Source: JANQIO01 sp965601975
Lineage (GTDB): Bacteria; Pseudomonadota; Gammaproteobacteria; Pseudomonadales; Halieaceae
NCBI GenBank assembly: GCA_965601975.1
Contig: OZ271856.1
Location: forward strand, 1,612,001 to 1,676,000
Direction: 5' to 3'
DNA: 64,000 nt
Part shown: piece by piece, positions 25,978 through 36,695 of the stretch
Layout: every line of letters starts with the position of its first letter
Numbering within the stretch: position 1 is the first letter of the stretch
Notes under the pieces: generated by a model
Told to the model about the DNA's origin: nothing
Seen by the model: the letters and a program-made list of their open reading frames with translations, nothing else
Database searches by the model: none
Program-made: the position numbers and the translations under genes

Positions 25978-27258
25978 TTAGTCTCCGTCGGTTGACTCAA
26001 CCGGCGGGGCGGCCTCGCTTTCCTCCGGCAGGTTCTCCGCCTTCCAACGCATGGCCGTGTAGATCCTCTTATAGGGCGATGGATGGTGGTTGAGCCAGTT
26101 CTCCTCCCACTCGGGCGGCCGCAATTTGCGGTACTCGGCGGACAGTAACGCCACCTCTGCCCAGGCTTCCGGGTTCTGGGTGGCGTTGATGGCAAACAGG
26201 TCGGCCTCGTACTCCGCGCTGTACACCATCCGGTAGAGAATCGGCGTTGCCAGGAGTTCCAGCACAACGAAGATGGCCAGCAGCAGCGGTAGCCCCGCGT
26301 AGTCGCTGATGCCACGAATGCCCCAGGCCTCGCCCTTGCGTCGCACGATGGCGCGAAAAGCCAGGTGCACCAGCAGGAACATCCCCACCAGTACCAGCAG
26401 CATCACGGTCAGCCGCTTGTACATGTGATTGAGCACATAGTGGCCGATCTCGTGGGCCATTACGGCCTCGACGCCATCTTCACTGGCCTGCATCAGCAGG
26501 TTGTCGTTGAGGGCGATCCGCATGGTGCCGAAGGCGCCGCTGACGTTGGCGCTGATGCGGGTGGTCTGGCGGGAGGCGTCCACCTGTTTCACATCGTCGG
26601 CTTCCATGCCGTTGGCCCGGGCAATGGAGAGTATCCGCTCCTTGAGCGGGCCCTCGTCCATGGGCCGGTAATCGTTGAAGAGCGGTTGAACGAATACCGG
26701 GCTGATGACGATCACGAAGAGCAGGAACAGAACACCGAGGCCCGCACCCCATGCCCACCATCGCTCCTGGGTGCGTCGAATCACCGCGTACAAGAGCGCG
26801 ATAAATACCGATAACAGCACCACCGTGATCACGACGCCCAGCAGGAACTCACCAAGCCAGGCGGGGAAACTCTGTGTGGCCAGGCCGTACTTGTGCTCCG
26901 TATGGAAATCCGCGAACCAGGTGAGCGGAAAGACCAGCGCCGTGGTCACCAGCAAGTAGACGGGGACATAGATGAAGGCCTGGGCGAACGCCGAGCCGAA
27001 CTTGTTCTCGGCCATCTCGCGCCAGCGACGCGACCATCCCCGTGACAGGATCAGCCAGGCCACCAGCACTGCCGCGACAACGTCCAGCAGCATGAGCAGG
27101 TAACCGGTGTTTACGTAGCTGTCGATACGCGCCACGTCTTCGGCGGACTTCGCCGCAAGGTAGGACTGGGTAGCGGCCTCGATGTCGAAGGCCTGTGCGC
27201 CTGCGCTCATGCACAGCAGGAGCAGGGCGGGCATCAGGGAGCAGGTAAAGCGGGTCAT
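25978..27258 (-). CDS. Membrane-bound M48 zinc metalloprotease (Ste24-like)
   Basis: The 426-residue protein has a signal-like N terminus ending GAQA, several membrane helices and the zinc motif HEIGHYVLNH, with a third ligand in SAEYEADLFAI. The layout (four N-terminal helices, protease domain, later helix pair) matches M48A CAAX-protease-like peptidases of bacteria. Such enzymes degrade misfolded or prenyl-like membrane substrates, and here the substrate is unknown. A RIPMDEG-type loop seen as DYRPMDEGPLKERIL is another family trait. The start has AAGGAA at proper spacing. Confidence 0.92.
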   Translation of the reverse strand: MTRFTCSLMPALLLLCMSAGAQAFDIEAATQSYLAAKSAEDVARIDSYVNTGYLLMLLDVVAAVLVAWLILSRGWSRRWREMAENKFGSAFAQAFIYVPVYLLVTTALVFPLTWFADFHTEHKYGLATQSFPAWLGEFLLGVVITVVLLSVFIALLYAVIRRTQERWWAWGAGLGVLFLLFVIVISPVFVQPLFNDYRPMDEGPLKERILSIARANGMEADDVKQVDASRQTTRISANVSGAFGTMRIALNDNLLMQASEDGVEAVMAHEIGHYVLNHMYKRLTVMLLVLVGMFLLVHLAFRAIVRRKGEAWGIRGISDYAGLPLLLAIFVVLELLATPILYRMVYSAEYEADLFAINATQNPEAWAEVALLSAEYRKLRPPEWEENWLNHHPSPYKRIYTAMRWKAENLPEESEAAPPVESTDGD

Positions 27259-27402
27259 TGTGGTTCCTTGTTGAATCCTGGACCGAGCTTACCCCGACCC
27301 GAGGTACTCCGCGAGCATAAACAAAAGTGGGGCGCACCCTAGGATTCGGCGCGTTTCCGTTCCTATAATCAGGCCTTCCCTCCCGACAAGGATAGAATCC
27401 CA

Positions 27403-29592
27403 ATGCGTCGACCTGCCGCCATGCTTACCGGCATCGCCCTGCTGTTTGCTTCGCAAAGCTGGGCAGCCCGCACCCTCGAGGAAGTGGTGGTTCGCGCCCA
27501 GCACCGGGAATCCACGCTGCGGGACACGCCGTTGGCGATTTCGGTGTTCGATAGTGACTTCCTGCAGGACAACCGGCTGCAGCGCCTGGAGAGCATCGTG
27601 CTGGCGACGCCCAACTTCAGCGGCTGGGAGCAGGGCGTGAGCACGCCGCTGTTCGCCATCCGCGGCATCAGCTCCAACAGCTTTGGCATTGGCGGCGAGG
27701 CCAGCGTCGGCTTCTTCGTTGACGACACCTACCGCGGCCGTATCAACAGCACGGCGATTACTCTGGTGGACGTGGAACAGGTCGAGGTGCTGAAGGGCCC
27801 CCAGGGCACCCTGTTCGGCCGCAACACGTCTGCCGGCGCGATCCTGGTGCGACACTTTCGGCCCACCCAGGAGCGCTCGCTGAATGTGCAGCTCGAAGCG
27901 GGGGAGAACGACTACTTCGGCGGCTATGTCACCGGCAACCTCCCGCTGAATGAAAACTGGGCCGTGCGCGGCTCCGTGTTCAGCTACGACGATGACGGCG
28001 ATGCCGACAACATCGTCGCCGACGAACCGATTGGCGACCGCGACACCGAGGGGGTGCAGGTGGCGCTGGGCTACGACCGCGGCAACTTCAGCGCCGTACT
28101 GCGTGCCTCCTACCAGGAAACCCACAGCGGCGGGCTCGGGTACGAGACCCTCGACGATACCCTCGCAGCCCTGGGCGGTGTCACGGCCGACCCCTTCGAC
28201 AGCGTGCTGGCCACCGACATCGATACCTTCGACGATATCGAAAGCACCGACGTCAGCCTGCACCTGCACTGGGAGCTGGCGAACGGCATGAAGCTGACCT
28301 CCATTACCGCCTGGCACGACAACGACAGTCCCAATGACTTCGACGTGGACGGCAGCGCGATTTTCCTCACGTCCGCTGGATTCGCCGACCGCAACAGCGA
28401 AACCCTCAGCCAGGAAGTGCGGCTCAATGGCACGACCGGCCTGTTCAACTGGGTGGTGGGCGGCATTGTCTTCGACGAGGAGATCGACACCACCATCGAG
28501 CTGGGCTACAGCGACACCAACCTGCTGTTCGGCACGCCGTTCTGTTCGCCGGCCTTCGAGCCGATCTTTGGCCCGTGCCAGCCCGCGGTGCTCGAAGTGG
28601 CCACCCAGGAGGGGGATTACCTCAGCGCCGGACTCTATGGCGACGTGAGCTGGCAGATAGATGAACGCCTGACAGTAGGCGCCGGCCTGCGCTACAGCTA
28701 CGACGACAAGGAATTTGATTACCGGGCTGACCCGGTGACCAGCGTGATCGCGACGCTGAATGCCACCGAACTCAACCCGTCAGGCAACCTGCTGGGTTAT
28801 TCCACCGATGGCGTCGAATCCCTCGATGAAGACTGGGACGACTGGCAGCCGCGCCTCTACGCGAGCTGGCAGTTTGCTGACAGTCATACTCTTTTCACCA
28901 ACGCCGCCAAGGGCTTCAAGGCTGGCGGCTTCGACCCGGAGGCGACCCGGGAGCTGTCGGTCTTCGATTCGGAAGAAGTCTGGAACCTGGATCTGGGCGT
29001 GCGCGGCGACTTCGTCGAATACCAGCTGCGCTATCAGCTGACCGGCTTCATCTACGACTACGAGGACTACCAGGTCCAGATCATCGAGAACGGCATCGCC
29101 CAGACCGGCAATGTCGACGGTCTCGATGGCCAGGGAATCGAGCTGGAACTGAGCTGGGTACCGATAGACGGACTGACGCTTGGCGTTAACGGCGCGTGGC
29201 TGGATGCGGAATTCAAACGTACGGTCACCGATACCGGCGATCTCAAGGGGAATCGCCCGGTCGTGTCTCCCGAGTACTCCGGCAGCTTCACCATGGCCTG
29301 GCGTTCACCGCAATTTGCCTGGGGCAGCCTGGGCCTGAACTGGCTCAGCGCCTGGCAGGACGAGGTGTTCTTCTCGGTGCTGAACCTGGAGGAGCAATCC
29401 CAGGACAGCTACTGGCGCCACGATGGGCGGCTCTCATGGTTCTCCAGCAATGACCGCTGGCGCGTGGACGTTTTCGGTCGCAATCTCGCCAATGAGGGCT
29501 ACGTGATCTTCCAGGATGACGTGGGCGCAGGCCTGGTCAGCCGTCGTGGTGAACCGAGGTTTGTAGGCGCTGCCGTCAATTTCTCCCTGTAG
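27403..29592 (+). CDS. TonB-dependent outer-membrane receptor (siderophore-type)
   Basis: The 729-residue receptor starts with a signal peptide ending SQSWA, then a TonB-box-like LEEVVVRAQHRE. The plug domain (TPLAISVFDSDFLQDN, IRGISSNSFG, VDVEQVEVLKGPQGTLFGRNTSAGAI) and a 22-strand barrel end in FVGAAVNFSL with a terminal aromatic-type strand. It imports an unknown ligand across the outer membrane using TonB-ExbBD. A TATAAT hexamer at 27364-27369 is a candidate -10 box. It is unlike the large receptor at 53964 in length and signature, and resembles FecA/CirA-like receptors. Confidence 0.93.
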   Translation: MRRPAAMLTGIALLFASQSWAARTLEEVVVRAQHRESTLRDTPLAISVFDSDFLQDNRLQRLESIVLATPNFSGWEQGVSTPLFAIRGISSNSFGIGGEASVGFFVDDTYRGRINSTAITLVDVEQVEVLKGPQGTLFGRNTSAGAILVRHFRPTQERSLNVQLEAGENDYFGGYVTGNLPLNENWAVRGSVFSYDDDGDADNIVADEPIGDRDTEGVQVALGYDRGNFSAVLRASYQETHSGGLGYETLDDTLAALGGVTADPFDSVLATDIDTFDDIESTDVSLHLHWELANGMKLTSITAWHDNDSPNDFDVDGSAIFLTSAGFADRNSETLSQEVRLNGTTGLFNWVVGGIVFDEEIDTTIELGYSDTNLLFGTPFCSPAFEPIFGPCQPAVLEVATQEGDYLSAGLYGDVSWQIDERLTVGAGLRYSYDDKEFDYRADPVTSVIATLNATELNPSGNLLGYSTDGVESLDEDWDDWQPRLYASWQFADSHTLFTNAAKGFKAGGFDPEATRELSVFDSEEVWNLDLGVRGDFVEYQLRYQLTGFIYDYEDYQVQIIENGIAQTGNVDGLDGQGIELELSWVPIDGLTLGVNGAWLDAEFKRTVTDTGDLKGNRPVVSPEYSGSFTMAWRSPQFAWGSLGLNWLSAWQDEVFFSVLNLEEQSQDSYWRHDGRLSWFSSNDRWRVDVFGRNLANEGYVIFQDDVGAGLVSRRGEPRFVGAAVNFSL

Positions 29593-29667
29593 TTCAAGCC
29601 CCTTCGCTTTCTGTTAGAGTGTGCGCAGCCCGAGGGGGCTCAAGATAACTACAAGAAGGAGAAACCC

Positions 29668-30108
29668 ATGACGCTGATGCTGAACACTGAAATCCTCGCG
29701 CCCGCCGCAGTCCTGGTCGCCTGGACGTTGATCATGATGTTGTGGATGCTGTTCACTCGCATACCGGGATTCAAGAAGGCCGGCGTGGACCTGGTTGCCG
29801 CACCGCCCGGCGGCCGCTACGTCGACGTGGAATCCGAGATGCCGCCGAAGGTGAACTGGATTGCCCACAACCACAATCACCTGTACGAGCAACCCACCAT
29901 TTTCTACCCGCTGGTGCTGATCCTCGCCATCACTGGCGCGCCGGAAACTGCCGTCATGTTTGCCTGGGCCTATGTCGGCTTCCGCATCGCTCACAGCCTG
30001 TGGCAGTGCCTGGTCAACACGGTGCCAGTACGCTTCCTGATTTTCCTGCTGTCCAACGTCTGCCTCATTGCCCTGACCTACTTTGCGTTGCAGGCAACCC
30101 TGGGCTGA
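29668..30108 (+). CDS. MAPEG family membrane protein
   Basis: The 146-residue membrane protein has four hydrophobic helices and the MAPEG core: a polar HNHNHLYEQPTIFYPLVLIL segment and AYVGFRIAHSLWQCLVN. MAPEG proteins in eukaryotes act in glutathione and eicosanoid metabolism; the bacterial members are mostly uncharacterised. A strong ribosome site (AGAAGGAGAAA) precedes the ATG. The GNAT gene follows 2 bases later, so the two form an operon. Confidence 0.9.
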   Translation: MTLMLNTEILAPAAVLVAWTLIMMLWMLFTRIPGFKKAGVDLVAAPPGGRYVDVESEMPPKVNWIAHNHNHLYEQPTIFYPLVLILAITGAPETAVMFAWAYVGFRIAHSLWQCLVNTVPVRFLIFLLSNVCLIALTYFALQATLG

Positions 30109-30110
30109 GC

Positions 30111-30644
30111 GTGTACACGGTTCGCCCCTACGCCAGCGCAGACGAGGAACTCTACCGGGCGCACTTCGAGCGCAGTGTCGACGAGTCGGGGCGGGGCGAA
30201 CCCCATTTTAATCCCTTCATACCCGGAGACGAGGAGCGCCCACGCGGCGCCAGCCTCGAGGTGCTGGAGAAGAGTCTGGCGGAAGTCGGCTGGATGCGGC
30301 TGTGGATCGCCCAGCACGAGGACGGCGAAATTGTCGGTCACGTCAACCTGAAGGGTGGTCCGATGAAGACCTTGCTGCACCGGGCCATGCTTGGAATTGG
30401 CATTGAGCGGCCGCATCGGGGCCAGGGGCTTGGCCAGAGACTAATGCAGGCCGCGATAGAATTCGCTCGCGATGAGCCCATGCTGGACTACATCGACCTG
30501 ACCTATTTTGAGCACAACGAACCTGCCAGGGCGCTCTACGACAGCTGTGGCTTCGTCGAGCAGGGCAGGGTGACGGACAAGTTCCGTATCGGCAAGGACT
30601 CGATTACCGACGTGCTGATGGCGCTGGATTTGCGCCAGGCATAA
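30111..30644 (+). CDS. GNAT family N-acetyltransferase
   Basis: The 177-residue protein starts at GTG 30111, 2 bases after the MAPEG stop. The longer in-frame reading would run through the MAPEG gene and is rejected. The acetyl-CoA pyrophosphate loop is IERPHRGQGLGQRLMQAAIEFA (R-x2-G-x-G/A), and the late segment FEHNEPARALYDSCGFVEQGR is the GNAT motif B. It probably acetylates a small molecule or a protein N terminus. The substrate is not evident. Confidence 0.9.
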   Translation: MYTVRPYASADEELYRAHFERSVDESGRGEPHFNPFIPGDEERPRGASLEVLEKSLAEVGWMRLWIAQHEDGEIVGHVNLKGGPMKTLLHRAMLGIGIERPHRGQGLGQRLMQAAIEFARDEPMLDYIDLTYFEHNEPARALYDSCGFVEQGRVTDKFRIGKDSITDVLMALDLRQA

Positions 30645-30683
30645 ACAAGCGGCGCAATGCACCGCCTGCAATAGCGAATTGCA

Positions 30684-31538
30684 TTACTGAGCCGGCGAGG
30701 CCGTGAAATTGGCCGTGCAGGAACCCGACTCTGATGTCGTGCGAGCCGTACCCGAAACCTGGCTCGTGCCGGAAAAAATCGCAATGGCCAGGGTGTTGTT
30801 GAAGCTGCACTCCATCAGTCCCACATTCGAAATCGTCCACTCGCCTTCGCACAACACTTCGGCCGTGCAGGCAGCGCCCTGGTCATCCACGCCGTTGAGC
30901 AGACCGTAGAGGGCGTGGTCGTTGGGCGTGCAGGACGGGCCTGCAGCCGTGGCCTGGTCAGTGATGGACTGGCCATCATCGCCAACGTTCAGGCAGAACG
31001 TACCCGCACCATCGACCCAGTTTCCCGTGGTCAATGTGCCGATCGGCGGAAGAGTCGGCGGCGATTCTATGCAGTCCACCTGCTCGATGTTGGTCAGCCG
31101 CACCATAGAAATCTCACCGGATCCGAAGCCGAGAACAGAGGAGTAGGCCACGTTGGCCCTGTTGCACTCGGTAAATTCCATCGTGATCGAACCCCAGCGT
31201 GTTTCGTTCAGGTCATTCGGATCATAACCGGGGCCGAACACAGGGCCGTCGAATACCTGTAGGTCCATAGTGACGCTGGTCTGCCCCGGGTCCACTTCGG
31301 TGTCGCCGATCAGCCACATTTGGTTGCCTTCCAGGTCGAAAGTGAACCAGGCAATCCAGAACAGGTTTTTCGGATTGGCCTCAACGATCTCGACGTAGAT
31401 ACCTTCGCCAGCTCGCTGCGCGTTGAACCACTGGCCGGTGGCGCTGCCGTCTTGCAGTTCAAGCGCGGCCATTGCACTGCTGCAATAGACGCCGAGGATG
31501 GCCACAAAAAGTGCAATGCGTGCTGTGCCTGTTTTCAT
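30684..31538 (-). CDS. Secreted protein of unknown function with a Trp/Gly-rich GxWF...GEG domain
   Basis: The 284-residue protein starts at ATG 31538, with GGGAG upstream and a signal peptide ending SSAMA. The N-terminal mature part has GQWFNAQRAGEGIYVEIV, then WIAWFTFDLEGNQMWLIGD, WGSITMEFTECNRANV and VRLTNIEQVDC. The neighbour at 31730 has the same pattern, as do many secreted proteins of Xanthomonas-like bacteria. The C-terminal half contains several Cys residues and a different beta-rich region. No enzyme motif was seen. Type II secretion is possible but unproven. Confidence 0.75.
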   Translation of the reverse strand: MKTGTARIALFVAILGVYCSSAMAALELQDGSATGQWFNAQRAGEGIYVEIVEANPKNLFWIAWFTFDLEGNQMWLIGDTEVDPGQTSVTMDLQVFDGPVFGPGYDPNDLNETRWGSITMEFTECNRANVAYSSVLGFGSGEISMVRLTNIEQVDCIESPPTLPPIGTLTTGNWVDGAGTFCLNVGDDGQSITDQATAAGPSCTPNDHALYGLLNGVDDQGAACTAEVLCEGEWTISNVGLMECSFNNTLAIAIFSGTSQVSGTARTTSESGSCTANFTASPAQ

Positions 31539-31648
31539 TGTCACTTCTCCCAATGGGCTCCATACAGAAAAGATAGGCGTCACTTGATCATTTCGATAGG
31601 ACAATAATCGAATAGTTGGAGACATTGGCGCCGGAGTCGCTGAATAAG

Positions 31649-31670
31649 CCGTCAAGATTTGACGGGCATC
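31649..31670. promoter_or_regulatory. Palindrome upstream of the secreted-protein gene (copy 1)
   Basis: A perfect 7-bp inverted repeat, CCGTCAA and TTGACGG, is separated by three bases and followed by GCATC on the plus strand. It lies about 110 bases before the 31538 start. A near copy lies at 33058-33079 at a similar distance before the paralogous gene. The shared position suggests a common operator or activator site. Confidence 0.5.
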
Positions 31671-31687
31671 AATAGGTCGCGGAACAC

Positions 31688-31715
31688 AAAAAAGGGCGGC
31701 GCAGTTGCGCCGCCC
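31688..31715 (-). terminator. Factor-independent terminator of the PASTA-domain gene
   Basis: Reading on the minus strand, a 9-bp stem GGGCGGCGC/GCGCCGCCC with a 4-base loop is followed by six T. It lies 15 bases past the stop codon of the gene at 31730-32935. The hairpin is almost the same as that after katG. Confidence 0.85.
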
Positions 31716-31729
31716 ACAGTACACCCAAC

Positions 31730-32935
31730 TTAGTCGTCGCAGACGAGGTTCCCAACCGTCGCCAGCGGTATCAGGTTGTCGAGCTGTTTGAATCCGTCGT
31801 CGCCGTTCATCTGGACGCGTGCGTTTTCGCAGCTATCGAAGATGAAGGTCGCCGTGCCCCACTCCTGGGTCTGGGGGTCCGGATCGGCAAAGGTGCCACT
31901 CTTGCTCTTGGACATCGTTACGGTGAAAGACTCCCCGAAGAACAGTGGCTCCTGGTAGAAGTTGGAAACCAACCACAGGCGTCCACCGCCACCGTCACGA
32001 CCAAAGTAGTAGATCAGCAGCCCAGTCGCATCGCCTGTGATCGTAAATCCTTCCCCGCTGGTGGCCGGGTCGAACCAGACACCGGACAAGCCGAAGGGAT
32101 CAGTGATCGGATCCCGGTCTACCTCAGAGCCGGTCGAGACGACCAGGTCAACCTGCGATCCCAGCGGAACGACGGTGCCGCCCGTCGGAGTCTGGCTGAT
32201 AACATTACCGACCATCACCGTCTCGCTCGCCTGCCGGCTGACGGTACCTACATCGAAACCGGCATCGTCTATATTGTTTCTTGCCACGGACTCATCGAGC
32301 CCCACAACATCGGGAACAGGAGCGCCCTCGTTCTCGGGAGCCGCGATCAGCGTAGCGATGACCCCGCCGTTCACTTCGAATGTGCCGTCTGTGAACGCTA
32401 CGGAAACTGTGAAAGATCCCGCCGTGCTTACAGCCCCCTCCGCTGCCTCGAAGATGGTGAACTGGGGAGAATTGAGTGGCCCCAGGGTGGCGATACTGAA
32501 ACCGTTGGTGAAGCGCTGGTTGCCGGTGTCCCCGTAAAAGCTGGCAGTCAGCTGGTCGCCGCCGGAGAAGAAGCCGGTCAGGGTCACGTCCGCGGTGCCA
32601 GCGGCGGACGAGAATCCGGTATCAGATGCCATGATGGTGATGGCCCCCGAGTAGCTGAGAAACTCGACGTTCAGGGTAATCTGCGGCAGTGTCGCGGTGC
32701 CCTCTACGGGCTTGCTGATGGCTGTGACACAGGTCGCCAGTGAGCCCTGCTCGATACAGGATTCGATGCTACCGGTAGCCTGCCCAACATCGAAGTCACC
32801 ATTGTCCTCCACGATGATATCGATGCCCTGGGTAGCAGGATCGTCAATGGCGATGGCAAACGCCGCCTCCGCGTCGTTCACTGGCAGCAGTACCAGCGGT
32901 ACCAGCAACAAAAAAAGCAATGATGAAAATCGCAT
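31730..32935 (-). CDS. Secreted protein with PASTA domain and GxWF...GEG domain
   Basis: The 401-residue protein has a signal peptide (MRFSSLLFLLLVPLVLLPVNDAEA), a beta-rich N-terminal domain (about 25-205) and one PASTA domain (about 210-270: VPDVVGLDESVARNNIDDAGF, then VISQTPTGG and GSQVDLVVSTG). A C-terminal domain with SGVWFDPATSGEGFTI, GRLWLVSNFY and WGTATFIFDSCENARVQM resembles the domain of its neighbour at 30684. PASTA domains usually bind cell-wall material in kinases and PBPs; here one is in an exported protein without a kinase. No catalytic site is seen. GGGGAG supports the start. Confidence 0.75.
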   Translation of the reverse strand: MRFSSLLFLLLVPLVLLPVNDAEAAFAIAIDDPATQGIDIIVEDNGDFDVGQATGSIESCIEQGSLATCVTAISKPVEGTATLPQITLNVEFLSYSGAITIMASDTGFSSAAGTADVTLTGFFSGGDQLTASFYGDTGNQRFTNGFSIATLGPLNSPQFTIFEAAEGAVSTAGSFTVSVAFTDGTFEVNGGVIATLIAAPENEGAPVPDVVGLDESVARNNIDDAGFDVGTVSRQASETVMVGNVISQTPTGGTVVPLGSQVDLVVSTGSEVDRDPITDPFGLSGVWFDPATSGEGFTITGDATGLLIYYFGRDGGGGRLWLVSNFYQEPLFFGESFTVTMSKSKSGTFADPDPQTQEWGTATFIFDSCENARVQMNGDDGFKQLDNLIPLATVGNLVCDD

Positions 32936-33057
32936 AGCTATCTCCCCGGCGCTCTGCGCCTCCTAACCTGCCGGTAATGATTGGCGACGCAACTGAGTTG
33001 CGATATGACAAAAAGCGAATATCGAAGCGGATCGGTGTGCAATTTCAGAGAAACTCA

Positions 33058-33079
33058 CCCGCCAATTGACGGGTATCAA
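33058..33079. promoter_or_regulatory. Palindrome upstream of the PASTA-domain gene (copy 2)
   Basis: CCCGCCAATTGACGGG is an inverted repeat with one mismatched pair, followed by TATCAA. The TTGACGGGyATCAA half is identical in kind to the site at 31649-31670. It lies about 120 bases before the gene at 32935, close to the distance at copy 1. Confidence 0.5.
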
Positions 33080-33100
33080 AAATCTGATTTCCTTTCAGGC

Positions 33101-33131
33101 AAAAAAAAGGCGGCGCAGATGCGCCGCCTTT
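33101..33131 (-). terminator. Factor-independent terminator of katG
   Basis: On the minus strand an 8-bp GC-rich stem (GGCGGCGC/GCGCCGCC), extended by A-T pairs, is followed by eight T. It lies 18 bases after the katG stop. It is strong by composition. Confidence 0.88.
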
Positions 33132-33148
33132 GATCGGGGAGTAAAGCC

Positions 33149-35404
<2,256 letters not shown>

Positions 35405-35565
35405 TGTCGTGTGCTCCTCTGGGTTCTGTGTGTTTCCAGATTACGGGGCTGAAGGCAGCGTGCAGACACACGCCGCTCGCCATGTTTTAACCATAGGAGC
35501 CCGCAAGCAATCCGTACAATGAATAAAAGATGAATACCTGATCGGAAAATGCGATGGCGGCGAAA

Positions 35566-36570
35566 TCAGGCGGGTGGGGCGGTGGATTCCCTCACGATGA
35601 GCTTGTGGGGCACGATTTCCGGCCCCGCCCCAATGTCCACGCCGTCGACCGCGTCGAGAATGCGCAGCATGGTGCGCTCGCCGATCTGCTCGGCGGGCTG
35701 GGCGACGGTGGTGAGTGGCGGGTCCAGGACTTCCGCGTAGCGGGTGTCGTCGAAGCCCATCACGGAAATATCCCCGGGCACGCTGAGTCCCGCGGCCTTG
35801 GTTTCGTGCAGGCAGCCCATGGCCATTTCATCTGTGGCGCAGAAGATGGCGGTGGGCCGCTGCGGGTGCTCGAGCAGTGACCGGGTCGCGTCGCGAGCGC
35901 CTTCGATGGTCAGGCCACCGGGAACCACCCAGCCGTCGGCTACCGCCAGGCTGGCGCGCTTCATGGCGGCCAGAAAGCCGCGCTCGCGGTCGGCGGTCAG
36001 CTCGGAGCCGGTGGCACCGGCAATAAAGCCGATGCGCTCGTGACCCAGCTTGAGCAGATGGCGGGTGGCTTCGCGGGCGGCGGCGTTGTTGTCGATGCGC
36101 ACGCTGAACAGCTGCCCGAGCTCGGGCGTGACGTTTTCACAGCCGAGAATAATCGGCGCCTGTTTACTGCGGCGCCGCATGGGCGTGATGGGGCAGGTGC
36201 TGGCCAGCAGGATGATGCCGTCGGCTTGCTTCGACAGGACGATGTCGTTGTAGTCGTCCAGCGACAGGGTATTCATCTCGGTTTCGCGAATCAGGATGCT
36301 GTAATGCTTCTCGCTCGCCACCCTGGAGATGCCGCGCATGACCTCGGTGAAGAAGGGATCGCCGACGCTGGGCAGCACCACCATGATGATGCCGGTGCGG
36401 CCGCGGCGGAAATTCTGGGCCAGGGCATTGGGCGCGTAATCCACGCGCTCGATGGCGCTGGCCACCTTTTCACGGTTGGCCTCGCGAATGGATTCCGGAT
36501 CGCTCAGGTAGCGCGAGACCGTGGCGATGGAAACGCCAGCCAGCTCGGCGACATCCTTGATTGATGACAT
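35566..36570 (-). CDS. LacI-family transcriptional regulator of the sugar locus
   Basis: The 334-residue regulator has an N-terminal LacI helix-turn-helix (SIKDVAELAGVSIATVSRYL) and hinge helix (APNALAQNFRRGRTG), followed by a periplasmic-binding-protein-like ligand domain. It is divergent from galM and the GH43 operon. The palindrome between them, and two more in the window with core AACGTT, are typical LacI/CytR-type operators. It therefore probably represses the pentose/xylan genes until a sugar ligand binds. The ligand is unknown, with xylose or a xylo-oligosaccharide likely from context. Confidence 0.94.
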   Translation of the reverse strand: MSSIKDVAELAGVSIATVSRYLSDPESIREANREKVASAIERVDYAPNALAQNFRRGRTGIIMVVLPSVGDPFFTEVMRGISRVASEKHYSILIRETEMNTLSLDDYNDIVLSKQADGIILLASTCPITPMRRRSKQAPIILGCENVTPELGQLFSVRIDNNAAAREATRHLLKLGHERIGFIAGATGSELTADRERGFLAAMKRASLAVADGWVVPGGLTIEGARDATRSLLEHPQRPTAIFCATDEMAMGCLHETKAAGLSVPGDISVMGFDDTRYAEVLDPPLTTVAQPAEQIGERTMLRILDAVDGVDIGAGPEIVPHKLIVRESTAPPA

Positions 36571-36642
36571 GCTCTCTCCCTGTGTGGCGCCAGCTTAGCA
36601 TCACCGCAATGCATAGACAGGCGCTTCGGTTGCGAGACGTTG

Positions 36643-36656
36643 TGAAAACGTTTACA
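36643..36656. promoter_or_regulatory. LacI-type operator between the regulator and galM
   Basis: TGAAAACGTTTACA differs by one base from the perfect palindrome TGTAAACGTTTACA found at 46989 and 53685. It is 73 bases before the regulator start and 39 before galM. A TATAAC hexamer at 36670-36675 may be the galM -10 box. It could serve both autoregulation and control of the sugar operon. Confidence 0.65.
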
Positions 36657-36695
36657 GTTTTTACCACACTATAACAAGAATTCCGGGGTTACCAA

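Noticed and set aside
29597..29640. AGCCCC...GGGGCT pair after the first TonB receptor as a terminator
   Set aside because: The loop is about 30 bases, there is no T-tract, and the next gene is in the same direction.
30645..30683. Hairpin-like string between the GNAT and the secreted-protein gene as a bidirectional terminator
   Set aside because: The stem has a mismatch, almost no loop and no T-tract on either side.
35405..35565. OxyR-type box before katG
   Set aside because: The gap was read for ATAG-N7-CTAT-like half-sites and none matched well enough to report.
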